Assembly: GCF_000237925.1 (NCBI RefSeq)
Contig: NC_031502.1
Span: 31,091,229-31,155,228, forward strand
Direction: 5' to 3'
Length of the DNA: 64,000 nt
DNA from: Schistosoma mansoni
Taxonomy: Eukaryota; Platyhelminthes; Trematoda; Strigeidida; Schistosomatidae
Shown here: piece after piece, positions 14,501 to 24,558 of the stretch
Numbering within the stretch: the stretch's first letter is position 1
Layout of the letters: each line of letters begins with the position of its first letter
Program-made: the position numbers and the translations under genes
The notes under the pieces: model-generated
Told to the model about the DNA's origin: nothing
Seen by the model: the letters and a program-made list of their open reading frames with translations, nothing else
The model's database searches: none

Positions 14501-16102
14501 AACAACGTCTCCGATTGTATTTTGTTGTAACTTGTACAGATAGAGGATGTTAACTTTTCATTAACGCGCTTGAATAGGTTATGCTATGAATAGACATAGT
14601 AATGTGGTAAAACAAACGGAGAAGTTGATGAAATATCAAGATGATAGGAACAGGTAGCCCAGATAGTCAAGCAACCCGCCTAGATCATACCGTCAGTTGA
14701 AATATTTAAAGAAATAAATTACTTGAAAGTCTTAAATTCACTAAATTTTAGAACCATTAATATACAATTCAATATTTTTTAGATAATCTAACATTAGGAA
14801 TTGTAGACAACTTCCATAGACGAACTGTTTTGTTTATTTTGACATAATGGAATTTAGATAGAAAATCATAAGGCAATCAATATGGAGTTTGTATAAATTA
14901 GATGATAGTTTTGTATTAAAAAGATTGATACACAAAAGTGAATTTGGTTAGACGGATGTAAATCGAATTTAGAAAAAAAACATTGTCAGTAGACATAAAA
15001 AATCACTTGTAAATTTACTCAACCTCCTTATTTTTTTTATTCAAGTTGGCGATAAATAATTGCAGACCGAATTATGAATGTTTTGCCGGCATTACATTTC
15101 GATAAGCATTAGTTTTTTACGAACGAAGCAATCGATATCAATCTTAAAGGTAATTTGATTGACATTTTCACAAAGACATTTTCTCACATGAATAATTTAT
15201 GAAAACAATTTAAGCAATACAGAAAAGAAGTTCCGAATCAACCACCACCCATTATCCAACTAAATAAATAATATGATCTTTTTTTTTAATACTCGTGGAA
15301 CTACACAAGATGTTCGATGTGAAATTTTACTGAAAGTGTAGATTAAACTAATGTACAAGAAAATACTGCCAAAATATAGAAGTGAACATGGATAAAGTTA
15401 AAGACAAAATACCATCATGTGTATAATCATTTTACTAATGAGTCACACACACTTCACATGTGTAAAGGCCAACGAAATAATAGTTTTTTTTAAAAAACAC
15501 TAAGTTGAACGAAGAGATCTCTTTTCAACGAATTTATTATCAAGCTGTACAACCATACATATATGAAAATTTCTCTACAAGGGTGAGAGGAGAGCAGTTA
15601 GAAGTTCTATACTTGAACATCTAATCGACTGTAATCATTCTACAGATCCATAGTTTGAATTTAAGGTCGTTTATACGATTCGTCCAAATCTACCTAGATT
15701 TCTTCATATCCAACTCTTACAAATGGTCGAAGCTCTTACTATCCATGAGCTCACTCCAGAACTATGCGTACAAAAGAAGTACATCCTATTGTTACCTTGG
15801 CCTTAATTTTCATTATTATCATTCCATTCTCCCCTTTACTTATATCTCATATTATTCCCATTTTTCATCCATAATTGCTCATGACATCACTTTCTTTATT
15901 TTTCACACCTCTATGACCTTTAATTATTGTGACAAAAACATTTTAATCATCTTATTAGATTCACGTTATAATTCGCTGTTAACTTATTAAGTCTATTGTT
16001 ATTATTCGTATTATGTAATCTGGTATTATAATCTTCCTACTACATCATCTTGGTTATTCCTTATTCACATGTCCTCACGAAACTAATACTTTAACAAAAC
16101 AT

Positions 16103-16157
<55 letters not shown>

Positions 16158-18893
16158 CGATTGTACAGCTTGATAATAAATTCGTTGAAAAAAGACCCCT
16201 TCGCTGAACTTCGTGTTTTTAACACTTTTTTAAAGACTAAATCAGGAAGCTAGAACTACTACTGAATAAAAAATGATAAAAATTCTACTATAATCATTGA
16301 TACTAACGCAGTACTGATTTTTTTCAACTTGATTAATACCCTCTTAAAAATGGATAGAAAGATTAAAAAATCTAGACAACCGCTAAGAAAGTAGTTAATG
16401 TACTATATAAATACACGTTTATAATTCAATAATATTTGAACATGAATTGTTTATGTTCCAATACGAAACAATAGAAAATACAAAATACTCTTTCACTTTA
16501 TTTGAAATTGTTTTACTGTTTAAAACCTTAAAATGTGATCATTTTGAATTTGTACATTTAGAATGGTGAAGATGTAAATTGTTTTATTACTACAACATGT
16601 AATCATAGGATTATGACTATTTTATTTGTTAAGTATAGAAATATTAATGTTAGAGGTATATAGTGAAAGGTTGATACATTACAATAGCTCACATTGTGAT
16701 GGTAAATTTCTCGTAAATAATCTACTTCAAATATATTTATTTTTTAATGTTAAACTGTGATGGTGTGTGGTAATTTGAACCAATGCATATATGTCTCAGG
16801 TTTAACGTTGCTGACTAACTATGACTAACATTAAATATGAATAAAACGAATAAAGTTGAGTTTATTAGAATTATATACATAATTACTTTCTGTGTTATAT
16901 TGGAGCACAAAAACACAATATATGAGTTATTTCAGCTAATATATATACCAAAAAAGAATTTTAAAAAAACTAATGATCGTAAAATTTACTATTCACAGGA
17001 ATGATAAAACTAACTTACCCCTCCAAGTTGAATGAGTTTACTCCAATCTTCAGGAGCGGGATCCATTTGTATCGTACGATATGTGTGTAAAGCATTCTGA
17101 TCAAAAAGTGTTAAATCATAGTAAAATGTGGTGACACAGTCAAGGAATGCGACTTCTATCTGAAGCTGGAATGTTCCAAAACCATCTTCTTCTATAGCGA
17201 ACGGAGCTTGTCGCACAACTATCAAAAAAACGGCATATAATTAAGCTTATCAGTGATCATGAACACAATGAAATCTTGTGTTGAAATAATTAGAATCTTA
17301 AAACTGGACTAAAAGAGACGTCATCTGAACTTATTTTATTATATATCAACAGTGTGAGGAATATTATCCTAAACCAATATACTATATTCTACACTCTCAC
17401 ACCAATTGAATAATGGACTCAAATACATTATTTTGCAATCAACTACCGATTGAATGTGTTCAACAAACTCATCAAACTAAATGAATTGACATAGACGAAA
17501 TGATTTAAACGTCAAGACCAACTAGCCTTAGGATATTTTCATTCAAATGAGACGTGTAAATGATCTTATAAGACGATAATAATTGACGGAATAGTGTGGA
17601 TTAAGAACCGTATTTTTCAAGCTAATAAGTACTATATATTTTTATTAAGGGACGAGCATATACAGTGATATTTTTTTCCGAGGGTATGGTATGTATAGCG
17701 GATTACAATCTGCAATATCTTCAGAGCACTGCTCATGTATGATTGAACTTCTGAGTTTATCATGTTAATACCAAGGGAAAGATATGAATCAAGCTATGGA
17801 CCTGTATCAACATGTGGAAAACCTCGGGATACATTAATGTGAAAAACTGGATTCAGTAAACCTATGAGTATCAGGGCTCATCTATAAATTCTCAGTTCAA
17901 ACAGACGAGTAGAAAACGACGGAGCTTGAAACAGTTGTGTATCAAATCGGAAAGATATACTTTAATGCATAACAAAAAACAACAGGAAAGGGGAAATATA
18001 TTAACATTAATACGGAGAAGCGAATGACAAATAAATAAACACAGAAAATAATATGTTCAAGATGTAAAACAAGTGAATTTACAACCTATTTTGAGCTATA
18101 TCACTTAAAGCCTTAGACCATTGACTTTTTAAATATTAAATGACTGACTCGTTAGCGTTCAGATCTGAAGTCATTAGTTTTATAGAATGACGAGATAACT
18201 TGGACTGACCTTCACTAGTCCATTATTAAGACTTTCGATATTGTAAATCGACATAACCGATGGTCGGATGCGGATAAATATCTCAGATGATTCAGTCACT
18301 GACAATTCGCAATTACATTAATTGGCTCCTCTTCATTGAAACTCTACTTGCAGCCTTATCATTGATATTTTGCTAGCACCAAAGTACGTAAAGGTTGATT
18401 CAAAGACACTCATAACCGAATACTGAAAGTTTAGTTCTCCCAATAAATCAAACTTCATATTTCACTACTGATGAAAATGCTTTGGTTATTAAGTATACTT
18501 GCAAGCAGTGGAAATTTGTCGTGAGAATGTGATAACCATGAGACGTGGAACGATTGGATCTAACTTTGCGCCCACAAGCCAAGAAACAATAATCACAAAG
18601 AGGTAATAAGGACTTCAAAACGTAAATATAGAGTATATTTCCCACCTATCTATGCAGAGTGACTAGAACTAGGCAACATATACATACACATATACATAAA
18701 ACAACCTCAAGCGGACACCTTGTCTTGGATTTTCAAATGTATTATGTAGTTTAAAAGTGACTTTCTTCACAAATGCTGACAAAGGATAACGAGGATTCCA
18801 GCTGTCTACATAACACCTCCAATGATGTGTCCGACCATTAACAGGTTTAGGTTTTCGTTGTACAGAATGGCCAACTTTGAAAACAAATAAAAT
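4014..18893 (-). CDS. MLLT1/MLLT3: AF9/ENL family YEATS-domain protein (multi-exon, 5' end missing)
   Basis: Seven exons on the minus strand: 18893-18719, 17218-17019, 13622-13485, 12011-11223, 9810-8734, 6936-6507 and 5068-4014. All introns have GT..AG ends, most donors are GTAAGT-like, and all six junction phases agree, giving 1287 residues plus a stop. Residues 1-125 form a YEATS domain and about 1132-1226 an ANC1-homology domain; between them lie Ser/Asn/Thr/Lys-rich tracts. In animals AF9 and ENL read acylated histone H3 through YEATS and recruit AF4/P-TEFb (super elongation complex) or DOT1L through the C-terminal domain, in the nucleus. At about 1290 residues this is roughly twice the vertebrate length. 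The first coding exon, expected to hold only a few residues before the first YEATS strand, was not found between 18.9 and about 26 kb. The family is secure; whether it is AF9 or ENL cannot be said, as the vertebrate duplication is probably later. Confidence 0.88.
6507..6936 (-). CDS. MLLT1/MLLT3: AF9/ENL-like gene, Lys/Ser-rich exon
   Basis: This 430-bp exon opens after TATTTAG and reads KNQLDFERSTDSTIRVPPPV, then a Lys-rich piece (NKKKPGAKKFKSH) and a run of about 25 Ser/Thr/Pro residues. It ends GATCATGAAATAT|GTAAGT in phase 1, which the next exon completes (T+CT = Ser). The only non-phase-0 intron in this half of the gene fits exactly, which supports the model. Confidence 0.75.
8335..8668 (-). 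mobile_element. LINE 3' end (RTE type) in an AF9/ENL intron
   Basis: On the minus strand this reads from the last codons of an RTE-type ORF (TLGDMAQNQSQWRRCIHSL-like, at 8580-8665) through a 3' UTR into a short (TGAC)n tail at 8337-8352. The same 3' UTR and tail occur at 20.6 and 55.15 kb. A (TA)n run of about 43 bp (8460-8502) sits inside the UTR. It is 5'-truncated to roughly 330 bp and lies in the intron between two coding exons. Confidence 0.75.
8460..8502. repeat. (TA)n microsatellite
   Basis: About 21 uninterrupted TA units are seen directly. It lies within the 3' UTR of the LINE fragment, where the 20-kb copy has only short AT tracts, so it probably expanded after insertion. Confidence 0.95.
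8734..9810 (-). CDS. MLLT1/MLLT3: AF9/ENL-like gene, Ser/Asn-rich low-complexity exon
   Basis: A 359-codon exon made almost wholly of Ser, Asn, Asp, Thr, Gln and Lys, with a run of nine Thr codons near its start. It holds no folded domain that I can see; it is probably disordered. Acceptor CACTAG (phase 0), donor GGT|GTAAGT (phase 0). The long uninterrupted frame in such AT-rich DNA, plus matching phases, argues that it is coding. Repetitive codons make length differences between strains likely. Confidence 0.75.
11223..12011 (-). CDS. MLLT1/MLLT3: AF9/ENL-like gene, basic/proline-serine exon
   Basis: This encodes 263 residues. A leucine/glutamine-rich helix (QKHKKKLQLLHEAQLLLEKA) is followed by a proline run (SPPPPPVQP), Ser/Pro-rich stretches, a KQRIVLKLSR segment and a strongly basic end (ERSERKKRKKESKKERRSK) that would serve as a nuclear localisation signal. 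Vertebrate AF9/ENL also carry a basic Ser/Lys tract after YEATS. Acceptor TATCAG, donor GGG|GTAAAT, both phase 0. The open frame runs further upstream but that part is read as intron. Confidence 0.75.
13485..13622 (-). CDS. MLLT1/MLLT3: AF9/ENL-like gene, 46-codon linker exon
   Basis: Acceptor ATATTAG and donor AAA|GTAAGT bound an in-frame 138-bp exon reading IAIPRTSTQSTVHEIVQTIQ and on to KSVSK. It has no domain I recognise; the post-YEATS linker is expected here. Both phases are 0 and fit the neighbours. It was too short to stand out as an open frame and was placed by splice sites. Confidence 0.75.
13832..14107. repeat. 276-bp direct repeat, copy 1, ending at a gap
   Basis: This block is identical, as far as I can read it base by base, to 15043-15318, and it ends exactly where the N run starts. 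Identity over 276 bp of intron in an otherwise diverged genome suggests a false duplication at a scaffold join, or a very recent tandem duplication. Confidence 0.9.
14108..14307. other. Assembly gap (200 N)
   Basis: A run of exactly 200 N, most likely a fixed-size placeholder. Its left edge coincides with the end of the 276-bp repeat. Open frames reported across it are meaningless. Confidence 0.98.
15043..15318. repeat. 276-bp direct repeat, copy 2
   Basis: Same sequence as 13832-14107. Here it continues into unique sequence (15319 onward), so this copy gives the true right flank. The 735 bp between the gap and this copy may be an alternative allele placed in tandem. Confidence 0.9.
15502..15550 (-). 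ncRNA. Hammerhead-like motif, left Penelope terminus
   Basis: On the minus strand: CAGC, core UUGAUAA, a 10-nt helix II region, GAAA, then the self-complementary AAGAGAUCUCUU as a loopless helix III, then C as cleavage base. The canonical core is CUGAUGA; here positions 3 and 8 are U and A, which can still pair. Helix I is damaged in this copy (CAGC faces GTTC). Activity is unproven. Confidence 0.45.
16161..16211 (+). ncRNA. Hammerhead-like motif, right Penelope terminus
   Basis: Plus strand: CAGC, UUGAUAA core, GAAA, a helix III region ending CCTT, C, then GCTG. Helix I (CAGC/GCTG) is perfect here, but helix III has decayed. Same U3/A8 core as the other two copies of this family. Confidence 0.45.
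16763..16830 (+). mobile_element. Remnant of an RTE LINE 3' end
   Basis: The order 'AACCAATGCATATATGT ... TTAACGTTG ... CTGACTAACTATGACTAAC' follows the 3' terminus of the LINE at 20.55-20.64 kb with many substitutions and a decayed (TGAC)n tail. An old remnant only. Confidence 0.5.
17019..17218 (-). CDS. MLLT1/MLLT3: AF9/ENL-like gene, exon with YEATS C-terminal half
   Basis: The acceptor GATAG joins to complete a Val codon, giving RQ|VVRQAPFAIEEDGFGTFQLQIEV, which lines up with [25 protein letters not shown] of AF9. It ends in LIQLGG, the counterpart of LLKAGG that closes vertebrate YEATS domains. The aromatic-cage and acyl-lysine-contact region (GFGTF, where AF9 has GYAGF) is present. Donor GGG|GTAAGT, phase 0. 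Confidence 0.9.
18719..18893 (-). CDS. MLLT1/MLLT3: AF9/ENL-like gene, first visible exon (YEATS N-terminal half)
   Basis: It encodes the first half of the YEATS fold: VGHSVQRKP, then THHWRCYVD, then FVKKVTFKLHNTFENPRQ, matching the GHRAQ / THDW.VFVRG / FVEKVVFHLHESFPRPKR blocks of AF9. The acceptor is ATTTCAG at 18894; an alternative AG lies 18 bases inside (TTTTCAAAG) and would also give a frame-compatible start at the V-G-H block. The donor is CAAG|GTGTCC and leaves phase 1. Confidence 0.85.
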
Positions 18894-20160
18894 CTGAAAT
18901 AAGATGCAATAACGAAATTTAAAAATATAGCCTTGAGTAAAGAGAATAAAATGAACATGTGAAGAAAGTATAAACGACATACAACACGAGTTTTGGTGAA
19001 TTAAAGGATAGTTTCTACGAAATAAAAAAACTAGGCCCAACAGAAAAACATTACAGAAAGAAGTATATTTCAAAACTATAAAAAAGATAATATAAATTAC
19101 GTTCACATTTATAAGAAATCCTGCTTATAGACATGATAAAGAAAAAAGGAGCTCGATCCAACAAATCATATTGTTATATCGAGTGAGTGCGTGCCCTGTT
19201 AATATATGACGTTTTAAGACCGCTAATCAGAGAGGAGTGAATTATCGATCAGTGCAATGATACACAAAAGCCGTATGAGCAGTCTTGAGTACCTATCAGT
19301 CCTGCTTTCTGCCTAGCCTAGCCGGTTAAGCTCAGAACACCAATAACAGCCTCTGCAATATGAACCATTATTTTCAAACAAACTGACCACATCGTAGAAT
19401 AAAATAGAAAATAACATTTGTACAAGATTTGGACAAATGTGGCTGTGAATAGGGGGGACAGTAATCAATAGACTGGGGATAACTCAAGAATGGTAAATCG
19501 TATAATAATAGTCTATGGGTCAAAACAAAGCTTACAATAGGGAGGACACGAATATGAATAGTTTAGTTACTTAACAATTATACAATAGGAAATATACATA
19601 TCATATTGGTCCATAAATAGTTCTCAAAGTTACCATTCATAAATCTCCACAGAATATAACACATTTCTGAGACATAATTTCACAACTGCCTTAAACGAGT
19701 AGATAAATTCTAGTAGGAAATTAGAAAGTAAGATCCACAGAAAAAAACAGTGCATTTTGGACAAATCTGAACTAAAGTATAAGCATCTGCGAAAAAGTTG
19801 GTCTCACGAGTACCATTTTCTTAAAAATAAGGATAATATATTATCCCCGAAACAGATTCGGAAACTGCTCATGACCAGAAATGCAAATTGATCGATTTTA
19901 ATAACTTCAATGTTGAAGTGTGGCAGGAGGCATAATATTATATTTTAAAATAAAGTTAAAAACGTTGACAAAGACCCAAAACTAATATTATCCTTCTGGA
20001 AACAAAGAATATCGAAGATAATCGACAAAAAATTTTGTCATATTACAAATCACAAGACCGATAACTAGGTCATGACAAGTAAAAAATTTATTTGTCATCT
20101 TCAGTATGAAATTTATATTCAGTTAACGGCAAACTGTTTAGCATAATGAACAGAGGTGAT
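18894..20160. other. Upstream flank or first intron of the AF9/ENL-like gene
   Basis: No coding exon could be placed here. The missing first exon of the YEATS gene may be short (a start codon plus a few codons ending in phase 0 before a GT) and could lie here or beyond. The stretch contains an interspersed repeat at 19228-19645. Confidence 0.4.
19228..19645 (+). repeat. Interspersed repeat family B, copy 1
   Basis: This ~420-bp block recurs in the same orientation at 42725-43170 and, cut by the window end, at 63795-64000. Shared words include 'CCTGCTTTCTGCCTAGCC', 'CACCAATAACAGCCTC' and 'GGGGGGACAGTAATCAATAG'. No coding capacity. The length and lack of a poly-A or pol III box would suit a solo LTR, but I could not fix its ends. 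Confidence 0.7.
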
Positions 20161-20164
20161 TTGG

Positions 20165-20642
20165 ATTACATATTAATGGCCACGTGTTATGTATTCCTGA
20201 ACACCAATTACCACGACGCGCTATGCTGACTAGTGTAGGGGCGGCCAAACCAAAACGTGGCATCAGTGCTCGAAGTTGCTAACTTCTAGTCCGAGCCATG
20301 TTGGTAGATGCAGAGTACCTGGTTGGGGTCCGCGTGACTATCGTAACCAATGGTTGGAGACTCTAGCTGACATGGCTCAGAATCGATCACAATGGTGTAG
20401 GTGTATACACTCTTTATTTTCCCTTAAACCTTAAGATTAAAATTGCTTTATAACGTTCTTCCTTCCTATACTATATTCTTACATACAACCTATCTTTTAA
20501 ATACTACTACCACTAAATTAACTATTTCTATGAATCCGGTGTTCATCTTGTTGTGCTACCGAGGTATGGCAACTTGGACCGATGCATAAATGTGCCTGGT
20601 CCTACGTTGTAGCTGACCGACTGACTGACATATTAATGAAGA
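20165..20642 (+). mobile_element. LINE 3' end (RTE type)
   Basis: The plus strand reads GHVLCIPEHQLPRRAML, then, after frame shifts, NQWLETLADMAQNRSQW.RCIHSL. These are the last ~90 residues of the ORF seen at 55.4-55.7 kb (GHGLRMPNHRLPRRAML ... RWLETLNDMAQNRLQWRRCIHSL). A 3' UTR follows, ending in CTGACCGACTGACTGAC, the (TGAC)n tail of this family. 5'-truncated. Confidence 0.8.
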
Positions 20643-21086
20643 GATGAATCTATATCCAAAAAGCCCATGGGATAAAAAAATGAACGGAATACTGTGTCAC
20701 TCGACTAAAAATAGCCAAACGAAATAGGTATCGATAGGATCAAGATAAACGACGTGCAAAACAACACACAGGAACTGTATACACGTCCATCTCCCATATC
20801 GTAACCATAAACTATATCTGTTCTAACTCTGGCATTTAGGTTGAAGTTCGAACTCATAATCTTTTGGTGGAAATTCAAGTTTTTCAATAAATCGATTACT
20901 TGGATTTTTTGTTCCGTTATCGTAATTAAACAAACATTCTAATTTGAAAATCTAGGAAACTTTAAATGTGGATTAATCTATATGACGTTAACTATCATTA
21001 CATCTATAAATCTCCTGAGCTTTGCAAAATAATAAATGATTTTAAAAACATCAATAATAATAATAAAGTCACTTGATATCAAGAAT

Positions 21087-21090
<4 letters not shown>

Positions 21091-21123
<33 letters not shown>
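21091..21123. repeat. (TA)n microsatellite
   Basis: A pure run of about 16 TA units, seen directly; no associated gene. Confidence 0.95.
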
Positions 21124-21128
<5 letters not shown>

Positions 21129-22704
21129 CAACCTTTAGGGATTGCTTCAAAGAGACTGACAAACCAATAAAATTAAAGAAACACACTGCTTTCACAGATT
21201 ACAAGAATTTAAATTAGGGTGTTGACGTATATATCTTTATTTCTGTTTGAAAAGTAACAAGTTTAGCCTTACTTTAAATATCTTTAAATATTTGTGACCA
21301 ACACTGAAACTCCAACTCGATGTCGAAAATACATACAACTATGAGAATATTTAGACTTGTTTCCCTTTTCATACCGTTTTGCAACCTTGATGATATCACT
21401 TATGAAATTCACAGGACATTGGAATATCGATATCAATTTAACGATGACGAAAACGACTAGGTTAAATAAAGGAAGAGTTGGGGATGTTCTTAAAATACTG
21501 CTGACAATATAGAACTCTCATTTTAGATGATGCAGAATAGTGTATTGTAAATTTGATTAACTGCGGGACCACAATTAATGTCGTTGACGAATTTACCTTA
21601 ACTTGTCGAGTCAAAAGTTAATTAGCGACCCAAGTGTATAAACCCTTAAACACATGTTTCAAAATAGTATTTCACCAACTTGGTTTCCGAAACTTATCAG
21701 TATATCAATAATAATGTTTATGTTGATAAAGCCGTCCTACAGCCACTAGCACCCGATTATTTAATTATCCAAAGCAGACAGGCCAATTCTGTAAACAAAC
21801 GTAAGGAAGAATAATTCCACATGCCATCATGAAACTCTGTCAAAGTTATAAACCACAATAAAACAACATTTTTACACTATGCTTAGATGAAATTTTCATA
21901 ACACAAACCACTCAGATTGCATACATTCGAGTTTGTATACCCCTCAATTTCGTCTTGAACTACTGTATCTAAAACAATGGTAGGCGTTATATCGCTCAAT
22001 GTTATACAGATGCTAGAAACTTAGACTTTATATAGATAAACCGAATGTCATAATGAAGTTTGCAATGAAAATGAGCTCAACAGCATATGCTGCTGGGACA
22101 GGAAATGAGTACACAAAATGAGAGCTAATTTCAAACACAACAAAACAAAAAATCTACTACAAGCCAAAATATCATATTTAAGCAAGAAAACAAGCATAAA
22201 GTAGGGTTTTACTTTATATACTACCTAATCCAAACCTCATAACAGAACTCGTTGGATGACAATTAATTAGTAGAACACCTAGTTAGTATGTAGAAAATTC
22301 GTCATATTTCAAAAGGTTTAAAACTTTTTCGAAACGCTCACACATAATTAAGCAACATGATGCAATAAAATGTTAATAAATGATGAAAAATGAAGTGTAA
22401 GACATATATTATCATATTATTTAGAAAACTACAATAAAACTATCTACTTTAGTTAGATCTCTTACTTCCATGAGCAGCACAAAAAGTGATTATGCTGAAA
22501 AACGACAGAAGTGAATATAAATTGTTACAGAGAATCTTGAAGAAATTCATCAAGCTTACTTTTGAGATTATTTTAAATGAAACTGAATTTCACGCTAATG
22601 ATTGTGAAATGAACAAACAATCTAACACGACAAACCTGCAATTGTAAAGTTTTAATCTGGTGAGCCGAGACACTGCTTCAATCAAAAAGTAACTAAGTTG
22701 TAGA
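21124..22704. other. Region without a recognisable gene
   Basis: AT-rich, with short chance frames only. I recognise no domain, RNA gene or repeat. Confidence 0.4.
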
Positions 22705-23032
22705 GTCGGTTACTATGTTAAGCCCACAAAACTTATTCTAGCTTCCGGACAGGCCGATCTATTCACTCTTCTTGAGTCATGTCCTGACCTTGCTAATTAT
22801 TCATTTATCAACCCTGGCTGCTTTTATATGGGCGTATATGTGTGTATATCTTATCCTACTCATCATATGTCTGTAGCTTATTTTTGCGGCTATGAATATT
22901 GATTAACGCTTGATTAAATCGAGTTGGCTCATACGCCTCCTCCATTGCGTGTCATCTCGCTTCGCTTCCCTTGCTCCGTTTATCTGATTGTCTGTTCCGA
23001 TCAACGTTTATGCAAAATATACGTATTCGAAA
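22705..23032 (+). repeat. Left arm of 328-bp inverted repeat (partial LTR)
   Basis: From 22716 this reads the first ~317 bp of an LTR that starts TGTTAAGCCC. It is the near-identical reverse complement of 24242-24569. The last ~80 bp of the LTR are missing; the sequence passes directly into a LINE fragment at about 23033. Eleven bases outside the LTR (22705-22715) are also shared with the other arm. Confidence 0.9.
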
Positions 23033-23745
23033 AAGTTTAAATATGGTGGCCCAATTTTAGCGACTAAGTTGACTAATATTCTGGCTAAAATCTGGGAGTT
23101 GGACGTAATCCCATCCGACTGGTCACAATCACTGATTGTCCCAATATGTAAGAAGGGACCAAAATCATCCTGCGATAACCATAGAGGGATTAGTCTGACT
23201 AACATAGCATCTAAAATACTAGCCTCAATAATTATCGGGCGCCTAACTAAGACTCGCGAACTGCAAACACGAGAAAATCAGACTGGCTTCAGACCTGGTT
23301 GTGGCTGCATCGACCACATATTCACTATTCGTCAGGTTTTAGAGCACAGACATGTTTATCGGCGTCCGACAATGATAGTTTTTCTTGACTTGAAAGCAGC
23401 ATTTGACTCTGTAGACCGAGAGGTTCTGTGGCAGTGTCTGTCATTGAAAGGTGTACCTCAGAAGTACATAAACCTTGTGAAGGCTCTTTACTCGAACACT
23501 ACCATTCGAGTGAAAGCTTATGGCGAACTATCATCTGATTTTACAACCTCAAGTGATGTACGACAAGGTTGTCCACTATCTCCATTTTTGTTTAACTTCA
23601 TTATAGACATATTGCTGGAAATAACACTCTCTTCAACTGAATTTTTCGGGATTGATCTCCTACCAGGGGGTCCACTAATCGACTTAGAATACGCAGATGT
23701 CATAGTCCTGTTTGGTGAAGACGCTGACAAAATGCAGTCTTCTGT
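23033..23745 (+). mobile_element. RTE-type LINE reverse transcriptase fragment
   Basis: Plus-strand frame of about 235 residues covering RT fingers and palm: WELDVIPSDWSQSLIVPICKKG, NHRGISLTNIASKILA, NQTGFRPGCGC, FLDLKAAFDSVDREVLW, DVRQGCPLSPFLFN, then LEYADVIVLFGEDADK. The catalytic YADD box reads YADV in this copy, so the enzyme would be dead. It is closely related to the element at 55.1-59.3 kb. It is cut at both ends by LTR-element sequence and has no endonuclease or 3' tail, which is not how a normal 5'-truncated LINE insertion looks. Confidence 0.9.
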
Positions 23746-24160
23746 TAGTCCTCTATTATGCTGCCCATATAATTTTTTTAGCTGTGGCGTCCTGTCCCCT
23801 AATTGCACTTGACCGAGAAGCTGCTCGACGGCTTGTCGGTCGGTTAACGAGAAGGCTTTTATCACAACTTTGGTAGGTCATATGGCTTTTATGCATTCGG
23901 CTTAGCTAGGACCTCTCGTACATTGTCTGCTACTTCATCTGGAAGCAGTGAGCTTGTGTGGCCGGATTTGTCTCATTTTAAATGAATAAAGTTAGCTAAA
24001 AAGTAGTTTTCAAGTTTAATAAACCAAAGTTGTGAGTCCGTGACCCTAAAAGGAGGAATAGTAAGGGACATCACAGACGGCGTTTGTGAAAAGCTTATTG
24101 TGTCATTATCTGAAGACATGTTTATATACAATGAGTTGTACACAAATAAATTAACATATA
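23746..24160 (-). mobile_element. Gypsy-type gag fragment (fossil)
   Basis: On the minus strand, just inside the LTR at 24161-24558, lies a leader and the start of a gag gene (MSSDNDTISFSQTP, then IPPFRVTDSQLWFIKLENYF), followed by capsid-like sequence. The residues before and around LWF match flatworm Gypsy gag proteins. The copy is broken and incomplete: it ends where the LINE fragment begins, and no pol is present. Confidence 0.7.
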
Positions 24161-24558
24161 TGTAAGGAACGGAAGTTGGGTAGACAGTAACAATGCTAAT
24201 AAATGATAACAGAATTAAAATAATTTGAATACAAGAATGGATTTCGAATAAGTATATTTTGCATAAACGTTGATCGGAACAGACAATCAGATAAACGGAG
24301 CAAGGGAAGCGAAGCGAGATGACACGCAATGGAGGAGGCGTATGAGCCAACTCGATTTAATCAAGCGTTAATCAATATTCATAGCCGCAAAAATAAGCTA
24401 CAGACATATGATGAGTAGGATAAGATATACACACATATACGCCCATATAAAAGCAGCCAGGGTTGATAAATGAATAATTAGCAAGGTCAGGACATGACTC
24501 AAGAAGAGTGAATAGATCGGCCTGTCCGGAAGCTAGAATAAGTTTTGTGGGCTTAACA
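24161..24558 (-). repeat. 398-bp LTR of a Gypsy-type element
   Basis: On the minus strand the block begins TGTTAAG and ends TTCCTTACA (TG...CA), directly followed by a gag leader. Its outer 328 bp mirror 22705-23032. It is therefore the 5' LTR of the gag fragment next to it. Confidence 0.75.

Larger units (their letters stand above)
15494..16220 (+). mobile_element. 5'-truncated Penelope-like element with inverted ends
   Basis: The body from about 15580 reads the C-terminal coding tail of a Penelope-like protein (LPRFLHIQLLQMAEALTIHEL in the sister copy at 48.5 kb) and its long 3' UTR in the plus direction. The last ~70 bp (16150-16220, ending CTTCGTGTTTTT) recur inverted at the start (15494-15565). 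An inverted copy of the 3' end upstream of a truncated body is a habit of Penelope-like elements. A (TA)n run lies just inside the right end. Each terminus carries a hammerhead-like motif (listed separately). It lies in an intron of the AF9/ENL-like gene. Confidence 0.75.

Noticed and set aside
18669-19106. 145-codon frame taken whole as the start of the YEATS protein
   Set aside because: Its first ~75 residues are hydrophobic and unlike any YEATS protein; a clear acceptor at 18894 marks them as intron.
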